DNA of 64,000 bases, from assembly GCF_000702325.1 (NCBI RefSeq), contig NZ_KL370891.1, positions 766,917-830,916 of the forward strand, given 5' to 3'. Source of the stretch: Thiomicrorhabdus sp. Milos-T2 (lineage in GTDB: Bacteria; Pseudomonadota; Gammaproteobacteria; Thiomicrospirales; Thiomicrospiraceae). Position 1 is the first letter of the stretch, and each line of letters opens with the position of its first letter. A model generated the notes under the pieces. That model saw only the letters and a program-made list of their open reading frames with translations, ran no database searches and was not told where the DNA came from. Below are positions 1 to 8,023 of this stretch, piece by piece. Position numbers and translations under genes: made by a program.

Positions 1-370
1 GCATTTGAATAGACATTCCATTGGCTAAATTTTTATCATGACAATTTTGAATTAATTTAATTAAAGCTAGGGTGTTGTTTTGAATCTCTGTAGGTAGGGT
101 ATTAAAAATTGAAGAATCTGGCAGAGAGTCTAGGGTGACATTGCTTTTTTCAAGCATTGAATTGAGTGTTTGGTTTTTTTCTTCAATTTGATTTGCTAAA
201 TCACTTTTATGAGAGCTTGCATCAATAAGTTGCTGAGTTAGATTTTTTTTAATAGCTTCTGTTTCAAGGTCTAGAGTATTCAAAAATTGATTTAAAAGTT
301 GAGTCATTGACTCTGTTTGTGAGGAAAACAGATTCATGTCAAATTCGCTTGGCTCAATTCTTGAATTCAT
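1..370 (-). CDS. flgN: FlgN flagellar chaperone, partial (3' end outside window)
   Basis: Reads on the minus strand from an ATG at 368-370 to the window edge without a stop, about 123 codons. The product is helical, polar and rich in Gln, Asn and Leu. Near the visible end it has an N-x-x-N-G segment (KNLANGMSIQ) typical of the FlgN C-terminal helix. FlgN is the cytoplasmic chaperone for the hook-junction proteins FlgK and FlgL. It starts 9 bases after the flgM stop, the usual flgM-flgN order, so the two are probably co-transcribed. The identification rests on context plus the weak family motif, because FlgN proteins diverge strongly. Confidence 0.85.
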   Translation of the reverse strand, partial: MNSRIEPSEFDMNLFSSQTESMTQLLNQFLNTLDLETEAIKKNLTQQLIDASSHKSDLANQIEEKNQTLNSMLEKSNVTLDSLPDSSIFNTLPTEIQNNTLALIKLIQNCHDKNLANGMSIQM

Positions 371-379
371 TATTATCAA

Positions 380-685
380 CTAGGCTTTAGCAAACAATGC
401 TTCAGTTTGAATCAGTTTTTCGGCAACCTTTTGAGAGTCAACTTGATAAGACCCATCGTTAATTGCAGCTTTTAGAGCAGCAATTTTTTCAGAGTTATCA
501 ACATTAACATCTTGAGATTTAGTTTCAAGTTCACGAGCTTGTGATAAAAAATCGGTTAAAGTGACCTTGTCTGTAGAGTTTGGGGTGGCAGTGTTGACAC
601 GCTCATCAATCTCTTTAGCGGGTGCTTTTGGCTGGTCGTTAGAACGACTAGGTAGAACACCTGTTGTTAAGTTTTTAATATCCAT
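380..685 (-). CDS. flgM: Anti-sigma-28 factor FlgM
   Basis: 101-aa protein with the standard FlgM layout: a short conserved N-terminus (MDIKNLTTGV), a disordered polar middle, and a C-terminal sigma-28-binding half (residues ~40-100) containing VTLTDFLSQARELE and a final helix ending KLIQTEALFAKA. FlgM binds FliA in the cytoplasm and is exported through the finished hook, which releases late-gene transcription. The ATG is preceded by GAGG on the minus strand. It is followed by flgN. A sigma-28 promoter (749-775) lies about 65 bases upstream, consistent with FliA-dependent feedback expression. Confidence 0.95.
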   Translation of the reverse strand: MDIKNLTTGVLPSRSNDQPKAPAKEIDERVNTATPNSTDKVTLTDFLSQARELETKSQDVNVDNSEKIAALKAAINDGSYQVDSQKVAEKLIQTEALFAKA

Positions 686-748
686 TTTAATGGCCTCACA
701 CCTGATATTTTGTTTATGTTAACCGTAATTTAACGTCTTCTATTATAT

Positions 749-775
749 GTATCGGTAAAAAAAAGAAAAGCTTTA
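749..775 (-). promoter_or_regulatory. Sigma-28 (FliA) promoter of flgM-flgN
   Basis: On the minus strand the sequence reads TAAAGCTT, an 11-base spacer, then ACCGATAC. This compares with the enterobacterial FliA consensus TAAAGTTT-N11-GCCGATAA. It points at flgM and no sigma-54 site is seen between it and the gene. Confidence 0.8.
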
Positions 776-908
776 GTAAAAGTTTACACTTTTTTTAAAT
801 TTATTTTCTTTGTGTAAACTGCACGGGAGCGGATGTTTCCTTTTTATATATTGTTTTAATGTTTCTATCATATTGTTATGTCGTTATGAGCTGTCAAATT
901 TATGGCTT

Positions 909-1643
909 CTATGGAACTAATACTGTATTCGGAGCAACAACTATGCCTTTAATGGTTTTTTTAGAGGAATTGTTTTTTATAGAGACTTGTTCATCCACGA
1001 CAGCATTTTTTAAAGCCGTTCCTGTTGTTTTAACTTCAATTTCACCAATACGAGTGATGATATTTACTTGTTGATTTTTAAAAACCCAATATGGAGGCTG
1101 CAAATCTCTAATTCTTAATACTTGATTGGGTGCTATTGATTTTTTAGCTCGCATACCAATTGCTTTTGAAATATTTACCATGCTACCTGAAGGTATTTTT
1201 TTATAGTGAATAAGTACTTGTTTTACATCCTCTTCTTTTATAACGGCTTTTTTTAGAATTCCTTGAGTGGAGATAACAACGGGCTGTTTTCCGTTAACGG
1301 TAACGGGGACATAAACACGCCAATTTGGATTTAAGCAAACAGCGCTAATCGTCATTCTACCGGTTACTCTATCTAAATTTTTGTCCTCAATTTGAATTTT
1401 CCCTAGACAAGGTTTTAATCTTGTTTCAGGGGAGAGTTTTCTGAGTTGAATGGTAGGTTCAAATATTTTTTGGTCAATTTTTTGCTTTACATGCTGGGTA
1501 ACCAAGTCGTGGATTTCATCGATAGATTGAAATGCAGTACTTTTGTCTTGGTAAAGATTCGCTTTGGGGCTAGCAATGCTGCTTTTGCTAAACGTCACAA
1601 GAAGCAATGAGATAATGGTAAATAGATAAATCGAATTTTTCAT
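909..1643 (-). CDS. flgA: FlgA, P-ring assembly chaperone
   Basis: 244-aa protein with an N-terminal signal peptide (hydrophobic stretch FTIISLLLVTF, likely cleaved near residue 25). A C-terminal SAF-type region (residues ~110-244) contains the family pattern in which two basic residues precede a hydrophobic insertion loop (IRDLQPPYWV) and ends GIVVAPNTVLVP. FlgA works in the periplasm and helps FlgI polymerise into the P ring around the rod. It is transcribed away from cheV and toward flgM. A 223-base gap to flgM carries the flgM sigma-28 promoter, so flgMN has its own start. Confidence 0.95.
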   Translation of the reverse strand: MKNSIYLFTIISLLLVTFSKSSIASPKANLYQDKSTAFQSIDEIHDLVTQHVKQKIDQKIFEPTIQLRKLSPETRLKPCLGKIQIEDKNLDRVTGRMTISAVCLNPNWRVYVPVTVNGKQPVVISTQGILKKAVIKEEDVKQVLIHYKKIPSGSMVNISKAIGMRAKKSIAPNQVLRIRDLQPPYWVFKNQQVNIITRIGEIEVKTTGTALKNAVVDEQVSIKNNSSKKTIKGIVVAPNTVLVP

Positions 1644-1773
1644 ATGAACAGTCTAACATGGGCGTAAAATTCTTTGAAAGAACTGTTGTTATTAAATCAA
1701 TAAGATATACTCATTTTGCGTTGAGTTAAATAAGTTAATGCATAAAAATAAAACGAAATAAGGTGACGTTAAC

Positions 1774-2745
1774 ATGTCGAGCTTTTTAAAAGGTGTTGAT
1801 CAAAGGACTTCTTTGGCAGGTATGAACCGAATGGAGCTGTTACTTTTTACAATTAAGGGTCAGCAGTTGTTTGGAATAAATGTATTTAAAGTTCGTGAAG
1901 TGATTCGGACGCCTCATATTTCTAGCGTACCTAAAGCGGACTCAAGGGTAGTTGGTGTGTCAGATATTCGTGGGCAGACGATGCCAATGATTGACTTGGC
2001 AAAAGCTTTAGATCTTGAGCCTATTGACCCAAATAACTACTCTAATAGCTTAACTATCGTGACCGAGTTTAATAGTTCTGTTCAAGGGTTTTTAGTTGAA
2101 GATGTTGATCGGATTGTACATTTACGTTGGGAAGATATTTTGCCACCACCTGATAGTTTGCTGAATGTTAATTATTTAACAGGTATTACTCGTGCGCAAG
2201 AGCAAATAGTGCAAATTGTTGATGTCGAAAAAGTTTTAGCGGAAATCTCTGGTTTAAGTGATGATAGTTCTGATGAATTTATAAACAGCCATGTTGATAA
2301 GACGGCCGGGCATGACTATTTTGTATTAGGTGCAGATGATTCTTCAGTAGCTCGTAGCCAACTAAAGGGGATTCTAGATAAAATGGGCATTGCTAATAAG
2401 ATTTTAAATAACGGTAAGTTAGCATTAGAATTTTTACAAAAATGGGCTGATGATGCTGAAAAAGGAATTTCTCCAAGGGTTTCGGATCGAATTTTGATGG
2501 TAATCTCTGACATTGAAATGCCTGAAATGGATGGTTATACGCTTACCACGAATATACGAAAAGATGACCGTTTAAAAGATTTGTTTGTTGTTTTAAACTC
2601 TTCACTCAGTGGAGGGTTTAACGAATCTTTAACCGATAAAGTAGGAGCAAATGTGTTTTTATCTAAGTGGCATTCAGATGAGTTAGCCAATGTTATTGTT
2701 CAACGAATTGAAGAGGTCAGTAAGGCTTCTATAAAACAGGCATAG
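1774..2745 (+). CDS. cheV: CheV chemotaxis coupling protein (CheW-receiver fusion)
   Basis: 323-aa protein with a CheW domain (residues ~15-165; GINVFKVREVIRTP is the classic CheV/CheW signature) followed by a response-regulator receiver domain (~180-315). The phosphoacceptor is Asp-246 in VISDIEMPEMDGY. CheV couples chemoreceptors to CheA and tunes adaptation by phosphorylation. The ATG has an AAGGTG Shine-Dalgarno sequence. The gene is divergent from flgA and lies 7 bases from flgT. In vibrios and pseudomonads cheV is normally followed by cheR; here cheR is absent and flgT follows. Confidence 0.95.
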   Translation: MSSFLKGVDQRTSLAGMNRMELLLFTIKGQQLFGINVFKVREVIRTPHISSVPKADSRVVGVSDIRGQTMPMIDLAKALDLEPIDPNNYSNSLTIVTEFNSSVQGFLVEDVDRIVHLRWEDILPPPDSLLNVNYLTGITRAQEQIVQIVDVEKVLAEISGLSDDSSDEFINSHVDKTAGHDYFVLGADDSSVARSQLKGILDKMGIANKILNNGKLALEFLQKWADDAEKGISPRVSDRILMVISDIEMPEMDGYTLTTNIRKDDRLKDLFVVLNSSLSGGFNESLTDKVGANVFLSKWHSDELANVIVQRIEEVSKASIKQA

Positions 2746-2752
2746 AGTTCGT

Positions 2753-4120
2753 ATGAAATATCCTTTAGTATTTTTTATATTAGCTTTATTTTTTTCGCAT
2801 AGCGTTTTATCCGCAAGCATTGATAAAGAATGTATTGATAACCCAAATAGACCCGAAATGTGTGCTGAACCTGATTATGGAGATATTGATCAGGCTGAGA
2901 GTACGGCTAGTTTCGCTCAGGAGAAAGATGATAGTCATTTAACGTCTAACAAGGGATTTTCTGACGAAGGTTCCTGCGTTGTGGTTAAGGGCATCGCTTC
3001 TTCCAAAGAAGTAAGTGAAGCGTTTGCTAGAAAAATGGCAATTAGAGATGCTTTGCAACAAGCCAGTTTACAAAATAATGCGGTGGTAAAGACTGATCAA
3101 TCTGTTGAGTCTTATCAGTTAACCTTAGATTCTGCACGTTTTACTTCATCTAGTAAGATTAAAAGCTTTACGGTTTTAAAAGAAGGGTATGAAGAACCAG
3201 TAGATAAATATGGTGCCACTAAAAAATTACCGTTAAATTATGAAGTGACGATGAATGTCTGTCTTACTGAAGAAAGAGGTGTTTGTGCGAATATACCCGG
3301 TAACCAATATCAACCCCGTTTAGCGATTGCTCCGGTGGTTTTTCCGCACGCTTATCAAGCTAATGATGTTTCAAATCTTTTAAATGGTTATCAGTTAGAG
3401 CTGGATAGACGAGTGCGCAATCAAGGTTATAAAAACTATTCTTTATTACATCAAGTGGTTGACATTCAGCCCAATGTTCAAGTTTCTCCAAATCTCGATC
3501 CTGAATTAATATCGACCATTAGAGATAATACCGGAGCACAATATTTGCTGTTAACGGTTATTCGGTCAATGTCATCGCACTCTGAGGATGGAATTAAAAA
3601 TAACGTTAAACGTTTTTATAATTTGCAGGTTCAAGATAATACACGTTATATAGAGGCCGATTGGTATATGGTGGATTTGATTCGTAATGAAATTGTTCAC
3701 CAATCGCGAGGCGGATTTGATGTTGAAGGTGACGTAAGGGTTGGTCGTGATAAACCATTTGGAACGAATGCTTTTTTTGCTACAGATACGGGTAAGGTTT
3801 TTCACGCATTACTTGAGCAAGAAGTAACCGATGCCATTGATTATTTACATTGTAAACCCTTTGAAAGCCAAGTGATTGATGTGCGTGATGGAGAATATGT
3901 TATTTATTTAAGTGCGAATTCAGGGGCAAAAGTTGGAGATGACCTTGCGGTTTATCATAAAACCGGAAGACCTGTGCGTTTTAATGGTTTAGTGCTAGGA
4001 ACGGACATGGTTCCTGGAGCATTTCTTAAAATTAAACGAATTATGCCAAGATTTGCTGTCGCTGAACTGACGGCTAAAAAAGGATTGGTTCAAGTGGGAG
4101 ATACGGTTAAGACTTGGTAG
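2753..4120 (+). CDS. flgT: FlgT-like H-ring flagellar assembly protein
   Basis: 455-aa exported protein: signal peptide of about 21 residues (hydrophobic FFILALFF, likely cleavage after VLS), then a region with the FlgT N-terminal pattern (residues ~70-170) in which A-x-A-I-R-D-A-L-x-Q-A is easily seen. A middle domain and a C-terminal SH3-like part (residues ~370-455, with GAKVGDDLAVY and KGLVQVGDTV) follow. In Vibrio FlgT forms the H ring that surrounds the LP ring and supports stator assembly. It is translated 7 bases after cheV and ends before a strong terminator. Divergent family, so the symbol is given with moderate confidence. Confidence 0.8.
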   Translation: MKYPLVFFILALFFSHSVLSASIDKECIDNPNRPEMCAEPDYGDIDQAESTASFAQEKDDSHLTSNKGFSDEGSCVVVKGIASSKEVSEAFARKMAIRDALQQASLQNNAVVKTDQSVESYQLTLDSARFTSSSKIKSFTVLKEGYEEPVDKYGATKKLPLNYEVTMNVCLTEERGVCANIPGNQYQPRLAIAPVVFPHAYQANDVSNLLNGYQLELDRRVRNQGYKNYSLLHQVVDIQPNVQVSPNLDPELISTIRDNTGAQYLLLTVIRSMSSHSEDGIKNNVKRFYNLQVQDNTRYIEADWYMVDLIRNEIVHQSRGGFDVEGDVRVGRDKPFGTNAFFATDTGKVFHALLEQEVTDAIDYLHCKPFESQVIDVRDGEYVIYLSANSGAKVGDDLAVYHKTGRPVRFNGLVLGTDMVPGAFLKIKRIMPRFAVAELTAKKGLVQVGDTVKTW

Positions 4121-4183
4121 TTTTTAATCATTCTTAAGCGTATTAACATAAACATAAAACATAAACATATAAAATAAATTAAG

Positions 4184-4204
4184 CCGCTTTTGAGCGGTTT
4201 TTTT
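4184..4204 (+). terminator. Intrinsic terminator after cheV-flgT
   Basis: CCGCT-TTTG-AGCGG hairpin (4184-4197) followed directly by a run of seven or more T. It closes the cheV-flgT unit. Confidence 0.85.
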
Positions 4205-4330
4205 GTGTGTCTATTTTGGTATTGTCAAAGTTATCAGGCCTGGTAATTAATTTTTATTTTTTTAAGTTTATGATAATTATACTGTTTTTTATAGGGCGGC
4301 AATTTTTTCCTCTTTTTTTCACTTTTTTAT

Positions 4331-4356
4331 TAAAGTTTTCATAATTCTGCCGATAA
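4331..4356 (+). promoter_or_regulatory. Sigma-28-like box upstream of flgB (N10 spacer)
   Basis: TAAAGTTT, 10 bases, GCCGATAA. Both half-sites match the FliA consensus exactly, but the spacer is one base short of the usual 11. It lies 61 bases upstream of the flgB sigma-54 -24 element. It may be a second promoter or an activator site. Confidence 0.6.
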
Positions 4357-4415
4357 CTGCAGCTTTTTATAAAACTTTAGACGTTTTTTAGGGGAAATGT
4401 TAAAAAATCTTAATC

Positions 4416-4432
4416 TTGGCATTGCTGTTGCT
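4416..4432 (+). promoter_or_regulatory. Sigma-54 promoter of flgBCDE
   Basis: TTGGCATTGCTGTTGCT: GG at 4418-4419, exactly 10 bases, GC at 4430-4431, matching TGGCAC-N5-TTGC. The predicted start is about 12 bases further on, leaving a leader of about 55 bases before flgB. Confidence 0.9.
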
Positions 4433-4497
4433 AAATCAACCTTAAATATTAAGAGGTGTCAAAAAACACTCACTGAAGAAACCAGAAGGGAATGATG

Positions 4498-4905
4498 ATG
4501 GCTGAATCAATTTTTGGCATACATGAACAAGCCTTAAAAATTAGAACAGAACGGGCAGAGTTATTGGCAAATAACCTAGCCAATGAAGATACTCCTAATT
4601 TTAAGGCGAAAGATATTGATTTTAGAAAAGCTTTGCAAGACGCAAGTGGTCAAATGAATAGTCAATATCAAACAGAAATGAGAAAAACTAATCCTGGTCA
4701 TATTGATGGCGATAGCAATGGTTTTTCATCAACATCCCAATATTTAATGTATAGACAATCTACTCAGCCATCTTTAGATGGTAATACGGTAGAAGCGCAT
4801 ATTGAGAAAGCTCAGTTTATGGAAAATGCTATGCAACAGCAAGCAACTTTAGAGTTTATCAATGGCAAGATTTCAGGTATTCGTGGCGCATTGCGTGGTG
4901 AATAG
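4498..4905 (+). CDS. flgB: FlgB, proximal rod protein
   Basis: About 135-aa rod protein without signal peptide, exported by the flagellar type III apparatus. The family signature near the N-terminus is clear (RAELLANNLANEDTPNFKAK), and the C-terminal helix ends in NGKISGIRGALRGE. FlgB sits next to FliE at the base of the rod. Three ATG codons occur in a row (4492, 4495, 4498). The AAGGG ribosome site at 4486-4490 is best spaced for the third, which I chose; the earliest would add two Met. It is the first gene of flgBCDE. Confidence 0.95.
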   Translation: MAESIFGIHEQALKIRTERAELLANNLANEDTPNFKAKDIDFRKALQDASGQMNSQYQTEMRKTNPGHIDGDSNGFSSTSQYLMYRQSTQPSLDGNTVEAHIEKAQFMENAMQQQATLEFINGKISGIRGALRGE

Positions 4906-4928
4906 ATTTTGAATAAGGAGTGTTAAAA

Positions 4929-5339
4929 ATGTCAATGTTCAAAATTTTAGATATATCTGCCACAGGAATGCATGCTCAAACGGTTCGTTTAAATACAATC
5001 GCTTCTAATATGGCTAACGTGGATAGTATTAGCTCCAATAAAGATGAAGTCTACAAATCAAAACAGCCTGTTTTTCAGACTATTTTAGAAGGTAATATGC
5101 ATGAACCAACGGGTGGAGTAAGGGTTAAAGAAATTGTAGAAAGCCAGGCTCCGTCGTTAATGGAATATAACCCAAATCATCCTATGGCAGACGAGAAAGG
5201 GTATATATATCGTCCGAACGTTAATGTGGTTGAGGAGATGGCGAATATGATGTCGGCTTCTCGATCTTATGAAACCAATATTGAAGTAATGAATACGTCT
5301 AAGCAGTTGCTTTTGCGTACTATCCAATTAGGGAAATAG
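4929..5339 (+). CDS. flgC: FlgC, proximal rod protein
   Basis: 136-aa rod protein. It carries the N-terminal rod motif (LNTIASNMANVDS) and the C-terminal motif NVNVVEEMANMMSASRSYETN shared by FlgC, FlgF, FlgG and FlgE. An in-frame GTG exists at 4920, but TAAGGAG at 4914-4920 is ideally spaced for the ATG at 4929, so that start is preferred. FlgC is exported by type III secretion and stacks on FlgB in the proximal rod. It lies 23 bases after flgB and 15 before flgD. Confidence 0.95.
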   Translation: MSMFKILDISATGMHAQTVRLNTIASNMANVDSISSNKDEVYKSKQPVFQTILEGNMHEPTGGVRVKEIVESQAPSLMEYNPNHPMADEKGYIYRPNVNVVEEMANMMSASRSYETNIEVMNTSKQLLLRTIQLGK

Positions 5340-5354
5340 GTAAGGAGTTAAATT

Positions 5355-6047
5355 ATGGCTGATTATTTTCCAGATATTACGACGGGCAATGCTGATTACT
5401 TAGAGGCAATGCAACAAGCTTCAAATCCAAGTTCAAGTGCGCCTAGCAATGTTATGGGGCAGGCAGATTTTTTGAGATTGTTAACGACACAATTACAAAA
5501 TCAAGATCCATCTAAACCGATGGATCCAACTGCATTTGTAACCGATTTGACTCAGATGAGTCAGTTAGAAGCAACAACCAATATGAATGATTCAATATTG
5601 GCTATGACGCAATCTTTTCAAAATTTGCAAACTATGCAGGCGGCTTCAATTATTGGTAAAAATGTTCAAGTGAGTGGTGAAGATTTTTCACATGTTCAAG
5701 ACCAAACTTCGCAGTTCAGACTTAACTCGGATTCTGCTTTAACGGATGTCACTATTGTGGTAAGTGATGATAATGGCGTAGTTAAAGAACTTAGTATTCC
5801 AAGTATGCAGGCAGGTGAAAAAACAGTGGACTGGAATGGTCTAGATAATGTTGATGTCAGTAAACCTAGTGGTGTTTATTCATTAACCGCTTATGGCACT
5901 AATGCAGATGGTGACTTGCAATCAATCGATACGGTTGTTGCTTCAAGAGTGAATTCGGTTGGCGTTAATAGTGACGGCACAATGACTTTAACCTTGGCAA
6001 CAGGTGAGAGAGTCGCAATGGATACGGTTAGAGAAATTAGTGGTTAG
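5355..6047 (+). CDS. flgD: FlgD, hook cap / hook assembly scaffold
   Basis: 230-aa protein. The N-terminal half holds the FlgD signature (QADFLRLLTTQLQNQDPSKP at residues ~36-55) followed by DLTQMSQLEATTNMN. The C-terminal half (from ~85) has the FlgD Ig/Tudor-like core and ends in a hook-like segment (VRE motif). FlgD caps the growing hook and inserts FlgE subunits, then is replaced by FlgK. It sits between flgC and flgE in the standard order, with AAGGAG at its start. Confidence 0.95.
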   Translation: MADYFPDITTGNADYLEAMQQASNPSSSAPSNVMGQADFLRLLTTQLQNQDPSKPMDPTAFVTDLTQMSQLEATTNMNDSILAMTQSFQNLQTMQAASIIGKNVQVSGEDFSHVQDQTSQFRLNSDSALTDVTIVVSDDNGVVKELSIPSMQAGEKTVDWNGLDNVDVSKPSGVYSLTAYGTNADGDLQSIDTVVASRVNSVGVNSDGTMTLTLATGERVAMDTVREISG

Positions 6048-6148
6048 AAATTTATAGTAATAAATCCCTCGTTATTAAAATAAATATTAAACAGTTTTAA
6101 AACACACAAACTAAGCAAGTTTGTTGTGGAATACACAAGGAGAATATC

Positions 6149-7729
6149 ATGGGTGTAGCTTACGATTTAAACGCGTTAAGTGGTATCAATGCAGCGTCAA
6201 GTGGTTTAGGGGTTATTTCAAATAACTTAGCTAACGCACAGTCGGTCGGCTTCAAAGGTTCAAGAGCCGAGTTTTCGGACCTTTTTTCGGGTTCACAAAA
6301 CTCACCAGGTAACGGCGTGCGTGTGGCTGCAATTACCCAAGATTTTAGTCAGGGAACCATTAATGGTACCGGTCGTGAGCTTGATATGGCGATTGATGGA
6401 GAAGGTTTTTTTGTTTTAGCTGACCAAACCGGAAAGTATGACAATGTTTATACTCGAAATGGTTCTTTTAAATTAGATAAAGATGGTTTTTTAACCGCTC
6501 AAGAAGGGAATCAGGTTCAAGGTTATTTGTTAAATGAAAGTCTTTCAACTGAGTCAACGCCTGTTTTTGAGACAACCTTAAGTTCAATTGACTTGGATGC
6601 ATTAAACCGGGAGCCTAAAGCAACGGATGAAATGAGTTTTGACATTAATCTGGATGGTCAAGAAGCAAATAATAGTGATCCAACAGATTCCAATAGCACA
6701 ACTAATTCTTTAGGAACAACAACTAATTTAAAAGCTTTGGTTGATCCTGAAAACTCAGGGCCTTATGCAGGTTTTCCAGATTTTTCAACCAATAAAATTA
6801 TTCATGATTCTTTAGGTGGAGAGCATCGTCTGACTACAAACTTTTACAAGCGTGATGTGGTAAATGCTAACTCAGACGTGGGTCAAAATGCGGATGGAAC
6901 CTATATTACTGACGGAACTGGAACAGGGGTTAAATATACGAGTTGGGTCGCTCAGATGACCATAGAGGATTACGATGAGACGACTGGTACCTATGTAACA
7001 AGTGGTCATCAGGCTGACTCTGCAACAGGAGCTTTGATTACAGATAACGCCGGTAATAACTTGGCTGGAGCAATATATGAGTTACGTTATGATACTAGCG
7101 GTAATTTAATTGATGTTCGTGAACCAGATGATGGAACACTAGATACCGCTGGTACTGGGCGTGATGATGATAATAACCCTTTAGATGAAGCAAACTGGTC
7201 AACAACGGGAATATTGCCAACGATGAGTTTTGTTATTGATCAGCCATTAACAGGCGCAACAGATCCTTTGGGTTCTGCAGATGCAGGTAATGTTAGTATT
7301 GCTATGGATTTTGGAAATATGACTCAGTTTTCAGGTTCTTACAACTTGCGAGGAGTAACTCAAAATGGTTTTAAAATTGGTGATTTGGTTGGATTAAGCA
7401 CCGGTTTAGATGGAACGATTGAAGCACGTTATTCTAACGGGCGTTCAATACCTGTGGCTAGATTAGGTATTGCTAACTTCTCAGATAAAAATGCGATGGA
7501 AAAATTGGGTGGACAAACTTATGCGGAAACCTTTTCTTCGGGTACTGTTCAGTTGGGATCACCGCAAGAGAATGGATTTGGAACCATTCAAGCTGGATCA
7601 TTAGAATATTCAAACGTTGATGTGGCAGGTGAACTGGTTAATATGATTCAGACACAAAGAACTTACCAGGCCTCTGCCCAGGTTATTTCAACTTCTCAAA
7701 CATTAACGCAAACTATTTTAAACTTGTAA
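6149..7729 (+). CDS. flgE: FlgE, hook protein
   Basis: 526-aa hook subunit. N-terminus with SGINAASSGLGVISNNLAN and the flgE-type VGFKGSRAEFSDLF. A large, acidic, Thr/Ser/Asp-rich central domain (residues ~150-400) forms the hook surface. The C-terminus has EYSNVDVAGELVNMIQTQRT and ends in a long amphipathic helix. It is larger than E. coli FlgE (about 400 aa), mainly in the exposed domain. The 101-base gap after flgD has a 6-bp stem (ACAAAC/GTTTGT, 6106-6124) near the AAGGAG ribosome site. A strong terminator follows. Confidence 0.95.
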   Translation: MGVAYDLNALSGINAASSGLGVISNNLANAQSVGFKGSRAEFSDLFSGSQNSPGNGVRVAAITQDFSQGTINGTGRELDMAIDGEGFFVLADQTGKYDNVYTRNGSFKLDKDGFLTAQEGNQVQGYLLNESLSTESTPVFETTLSSIDLDALNREPKATDEMSFDINLDGQEANNSDPTDSNSTTNSLGTTTNLKALVDPENSGPYAGFPDFSTNKIIHDSLGGEHRLTTNFYKRDVVNANSDVGQNADGTYITDGTGTGVKYTSWVAQMTIEDYDETTGTYVTSGHQADSATGALITDNAGNNLAGAIYELRYDTSGNLIDVREPDDGTLDTAGTGRDDDNNPLDEANWSTTGILPTMSFVIDQPLTGATDPLGSADAGNVSIAMDFGNMTQFSGSYNLRGVTQNGFKIGDLVGLSTGLDGTIEARYSNGRSIPVARLGIANFSDKNAMEKLGGQTYAETFSSGTVQLGSPQENGFGTIQAGSLEYSNVDVAGELVNMIQTQRTYQASAQVISTSQTLTQTILNL

Positions 7730-7752
7730 AGTTAAAAACTTTTTCTGGTCTT

Positions 7753-7776
7753 GCCGGCTTTTTAGCCGGCTTTTTT
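7753..7776 (+). terminator. Intrinsic terminator of flgBCDE
   Basis: GCCGGC-TTTTTA-GCCGGC hairpin at 7753-7770 followed by six T, 23 bases after the flgE stop. Confidence 0.9.
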
Positions 7777-7802
7777 ATTTGTTAAAACCCCTCTATATAA
7801 GC

Positions 7803-7828
7803 TTATCGGCTAATTTCTAAAACCTTTA
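7803..7828 (-). promoter_or_regulatory. Reversed sigma-28-like box before flgF
   Basis: On the minus strand: TAAAGGTT, 10 bases, GCCGATAA. It points back into the flgE terminator and flgE. It lies about 20 bases upstream of the flgF sigma-54 site, so it may be an activator (enhancer) site rather than an antisense promoter. Confidence 0.5.
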
Positions 7829-7847
7829 GTGAAAATATAAATTATTT

Positions 7848-7863
7848 TGGCATAGTCTCTGCT
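7848..7863 (+). promoter_or_regulatory. Sigma-54 promoter of flgFGH
   Basis: TGGCATAGTCTCTGCT: GG at 7849-7850, 10 bases, GC at 7861-7862. It matches the -24/-12 consensus and lies about 185 bases upstream of flgF. Confidence 0.88.
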
Positions 7864-7995
7864 ATTACCTGTTTGAACGTAAATAGCGTGTCAAAATGCT
7901 AACACACAAGGGAAACACATTTGGGCGTTAGACCCACTTATATAAGTGTTTCAATTTATAAGGGATGATATTTGTGAAGTAATTAATCATCCCAT

Positions 7996-8023
7996 TTTTG
8001 ACTAGATAATTTTGACTAGATAA
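7996..8023 (+). repeat. 14-base tandem duplication in flgF leader
   Basis: TTTTGACTAGATAA occurs twice head to tail (7996-8009 and 8010-8023) with no mismatch, just before the flgF ribosome site. It looks like a recent slippage duplication. Confidence 0.9.

Larger units (their letters stand above)
4121..4491 (+). other. flgT-flgB intergenic region (371 bases)
   Basis: Holds, in order: the flgT terminator, one copy of the CAGGCCTGG palindrome (4235-4243), a near-perfect sigma-28-like box (4331-4356), a perfect sigma-54 promoter (4416-4432) and the flgB leader. No open reading frame or RNA gene is apparent. Confidence 0.7.

Noticed and set aside
859-1074. A 71-codon plus-strand open frame opposite flgA
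   Set aside because: Mostly the complement of the conserved 3' end of flgA; no ribosome site or recognisable product.
1644-1773. Promoters in the flgA-cheV divergent gap
   Set aside because: AT-rich with several TATA-like strings but no pair at proper spacing that I would defend; no GG-N10-GC and no sigma-28 box.
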